From the NCBI GenBank assembly GCA_024638525.1, contig JAHEKB010000109.1, positions 1 through 7,505 of the forward strand: 7,505 bases of DNA, given 5' to 3'. This document shows, in pieces, positions 6,764-7,505 of this stretch. Origin of the DNA: Bacteroidota bacterium. GTDB taxonomy: Bacteria > Bacteroidota > Bacteroidia > NS11-12g > UBA9320. How positions within the stretch are numbered: position 1 is the stretch's first letter; every line of letters begins with the position of its first letter. Position numbers and translations under genes: made by a program. The notes under the pieces were generated by a model. The model was given only the letters and a program-made list of their open reading frames with translations. It had not been told where the DNA came from and made no database searches.

Positions 6764-6795
6764 AAAGCCTATCAGACTCTGGTAGGCTTTTTTTT
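6764..6795 (+). terminator. Intrinsic (Rho-independent) terminator upstream of the MATE gene
   Basis: AAAGCCTATC (6764-6773) pairs with GGTAGGCTTT (6781-6790) to give a 10-bp stem with one U-G wobble and a 7-nt loop (AGACTCT). The stem runs straight into eight consecutive T residues (6788-6795). This is a textbook intrinsic terminator for + strand transcription. On the minus strand the left side gives only three T residues, so it is not bidirectional. The nearest protein gene on the left is on the opposite strand and divergent, so the terminator must end a non-coding transcript or act as an attenuator. Confidence 0.85.
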
Positions 6796-6814
6796 ATTTC
6801 ATCGGAATCCATTT

Positions 6815-7505
6815 ATGGCTTCTTTTGCCGACTTGCTCGGCAACTATCTCAAAAATATCATTAAAATAAGTTGGCCAATCATCGTGGCCCAATTAGGAAT
6901 GGTTCTCACCGGTTTCTTTGACAACTTGATGGTGTCTCAATTGGGTTATTATGAGCTAGCTGCAGGGGGCATAAGCAACAGTATTTTCTTTCTAATCGCC
7001 GTATTTCCAATGGGCATCACCATAGCCTATGCCACCGTAATTAGCATACTCGAGGGAAAGAATAAAAGAAATGCCGGGAGTCTGGTATTTAGAGATTCGA
7101 CAATAATAACGGTGTTGATTGCTGCAGGCACTTTCCTGCTTTTGCTCTTAATGGAGTATAACTTCCATTGGTTCAAGCAGGATGCAAAGGTGGCAGAACT
7201 GGCCATTCCATACATGCGACTATTGGCCTATTCGTCCATCCCCATGCTATTCTTCTTCTTTATCAAGAACCTATGCGATGGATATCAACACACCAGAGCA
7301 GGCATGTACGTCACTATCATTAGCCTGATAATCAATGTAATTCTCAATTGGATTTTCATTTTTGGAAAATGGGGTTCCCCAGCCTACGGCTTGAATGGAG
7401 CTGGATATGCAACCATACTAGCAAGAGTATTAAGCGTGATACTGATCGCCTTATTCTTCTTCAATTCTAAAAGCATACCTATCAAATGGAATGATGTCAT
7501 TCACG
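6815..7505 (+). CDS. MATE-family multidrug/cation antiporter, N-terminal half (3' end outside window)
   Basis: The frame is open from ATG 6815 to the window edge and gives the first 230 residues of a protein that in this family is usually about 450 long. MATE proteins export drugs and other organic cations across the inner membrane using Na+ or H+ gradients. The visible part matches the N-lobe: six hydrophobic helices, at roughly 17-40, 50-76, 96-114, 130-151, 163-184 and 195-216. The first has the family pattern PIIVAQLGMVLTGFFDNLMV, with Asp36 at the position of the conserved cation-coupling Asp of Vibrio NorM. The GLNGAGYATILARV segment (192-205) resembles the family's sixth helix. The usual Gly after 'DxxMV' is Ser41 here. 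Substrate cannot be predicted. The start fits the normal short lead-in before helix 1, with no Shine-Dalgarno. The gene lies just after an intrinsic terminator and probably depends on read-through or attenuation. Confidence 0.9.
   Translation, partial: MASFADLLGNYLKNIIKISWPIIVAQLGMVLTGFFDNLMVSQLGYYELAAGGISNSIFFLIAVFPMGITIAYATVISILEGKNKRNAGSLVFRDSTIITVLIAAGTFLLLLLMEYNFHWFKQDAKVAELAIPYMRLLAYSSIPMLFFFFIKNLCDGYQHTRAGMYVTIISLIINVILNWIFIFGKWGSPAYGLNGAGYATILARVLSVILIALFFFNSKSIPIKWNDVIH

Larger units (their letters stand above)
6631..6795 (+). ncRNA. Candidate structured leader (attenuator) of the MATE gene, or a free-standing small RNA
   Basis: This segment has a possible promoter on its left and a strong intrinsic terminator on its right, with no + strand gene of ordinary size inside. 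ACACTAGT (6631-6638) is exactly complementary to ACTAGTGT (6746-6753), so the ends could close a long-range stem around about 107 nt. That interior is poor in G, contains the repeated heptamer ACTACTT (6688-6694 and 6702-6708), and has only one weak hairpin (ATAAGG 6659-6664 with CCTAT 6676-6680). I recognise no known riboswitch consensus (TPP, purine, SRP or tmRNA signatures are absent). With the terminator 19 bp before the MATE ATG and no room for a promoter between them, a leader that controls read-through into MATE is the simpler reading. A short 6S-like or other small RNA remains possible. The exact 5' end is uncertain. Confidence 0.4.

Noticed and set aside
6631..6795. Known RNA families: TPP or purine riboswitch, SRP RNA, tmRNA, 6S
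   Set aside because: None of the consensus segments I know for the first four can be seen. The closing stem loosely recalls 6S RNA, but the element is short for 6S and the internal bulge architecture is not recognisable.
7027..7215. 62-codon minus-strand frame inside the MATE gene
   Set aside because: It is antisense to a well-supported membrane protein with typical MATE helices.
1..7505. CRISPR array, insertion sequence, tRNA or phage attachment site
   Set aside because: I found no regularly spaced repeats, transposase-like protein, terminal inverted repeats flanking a gene, or cloverleaf-like segment in the window.

Overview
The window looks like chromosomal DNA of an AT-rich member of the Bacteroidota, probably a marine or environmental Flavobacteriia/Cytophagia-type organism. 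Three things suggest this: no gene has a clear Shine-Dalgarno sequence, TAnnTTTG-type -7 elements occur upstream of genes, and there is a large hybrid histidine kinase with periplasmic TPRs of a kind common in that phylum. The placement is inferred from style and not from a marker gene.

Left arm (2-3757, + strand): four tightly packed genes that look like one operon. They are the C-terminal end of a small membrane protein (stop 182-184), a 170-residue four-helix membrane protein of unknown function (186-698), the nucleotide excision repair endonuclease subunit UvrC (706-2514, TTG start), and an aminodeoxychorismate synthase component I, PabB (2495-3757), whose start lies inside uvrC. Spacings are 1 bp, 7 bp and a 20-bp overlap. 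The operon promoter is outside the window and no terminator is visible at its end.

Middle (3741-6353, - strand): one 870-residue hybrid sensor histidine kinase with signal peptide, about eight TPR-like repeats in the periplasm, one membrane helix, coiled coil, HisKA, HATPase and a receiver domain. Its 3' end overlaps the 3' end of pabB tail-to-tail by 17 bp. A good TAnnTTTG element lies about 30 bp before its start.

Right arm (6354-7505): a 461-bp divergent intergenic region followed by the N-terminal half of a MATE-family efflux transporter (6815 to the window edge, + strand). This intergenic region is the most interesting part of the window. It holds a strong intrinsic terminator (6764-6795) that reads in the + direction and ends 19 bp before the MATE start codon, although no + strand protein gene of ordinary size precedes it. 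Upstream are a plausible promoter, a long-range inverted repeat (6631-6638 with 6746-6753), two tiny overlapping ORFs of which the second stops at the base of the terminator, and a sequence that could compete with the terminator stem. The simplest reading is an attenuated leader controlling the MATE exporter; the alternative is an independent small RNA of about 130-165 nt. Farther upstream is a 19-bp near-perfect palindrome that looks like an operator.

The uvrC and pabB genes are housekeeping. The kinase and transporter form a divergent pair that could be an environmental sensing and efflux unit, but nothing in the sequence proves that they act together.
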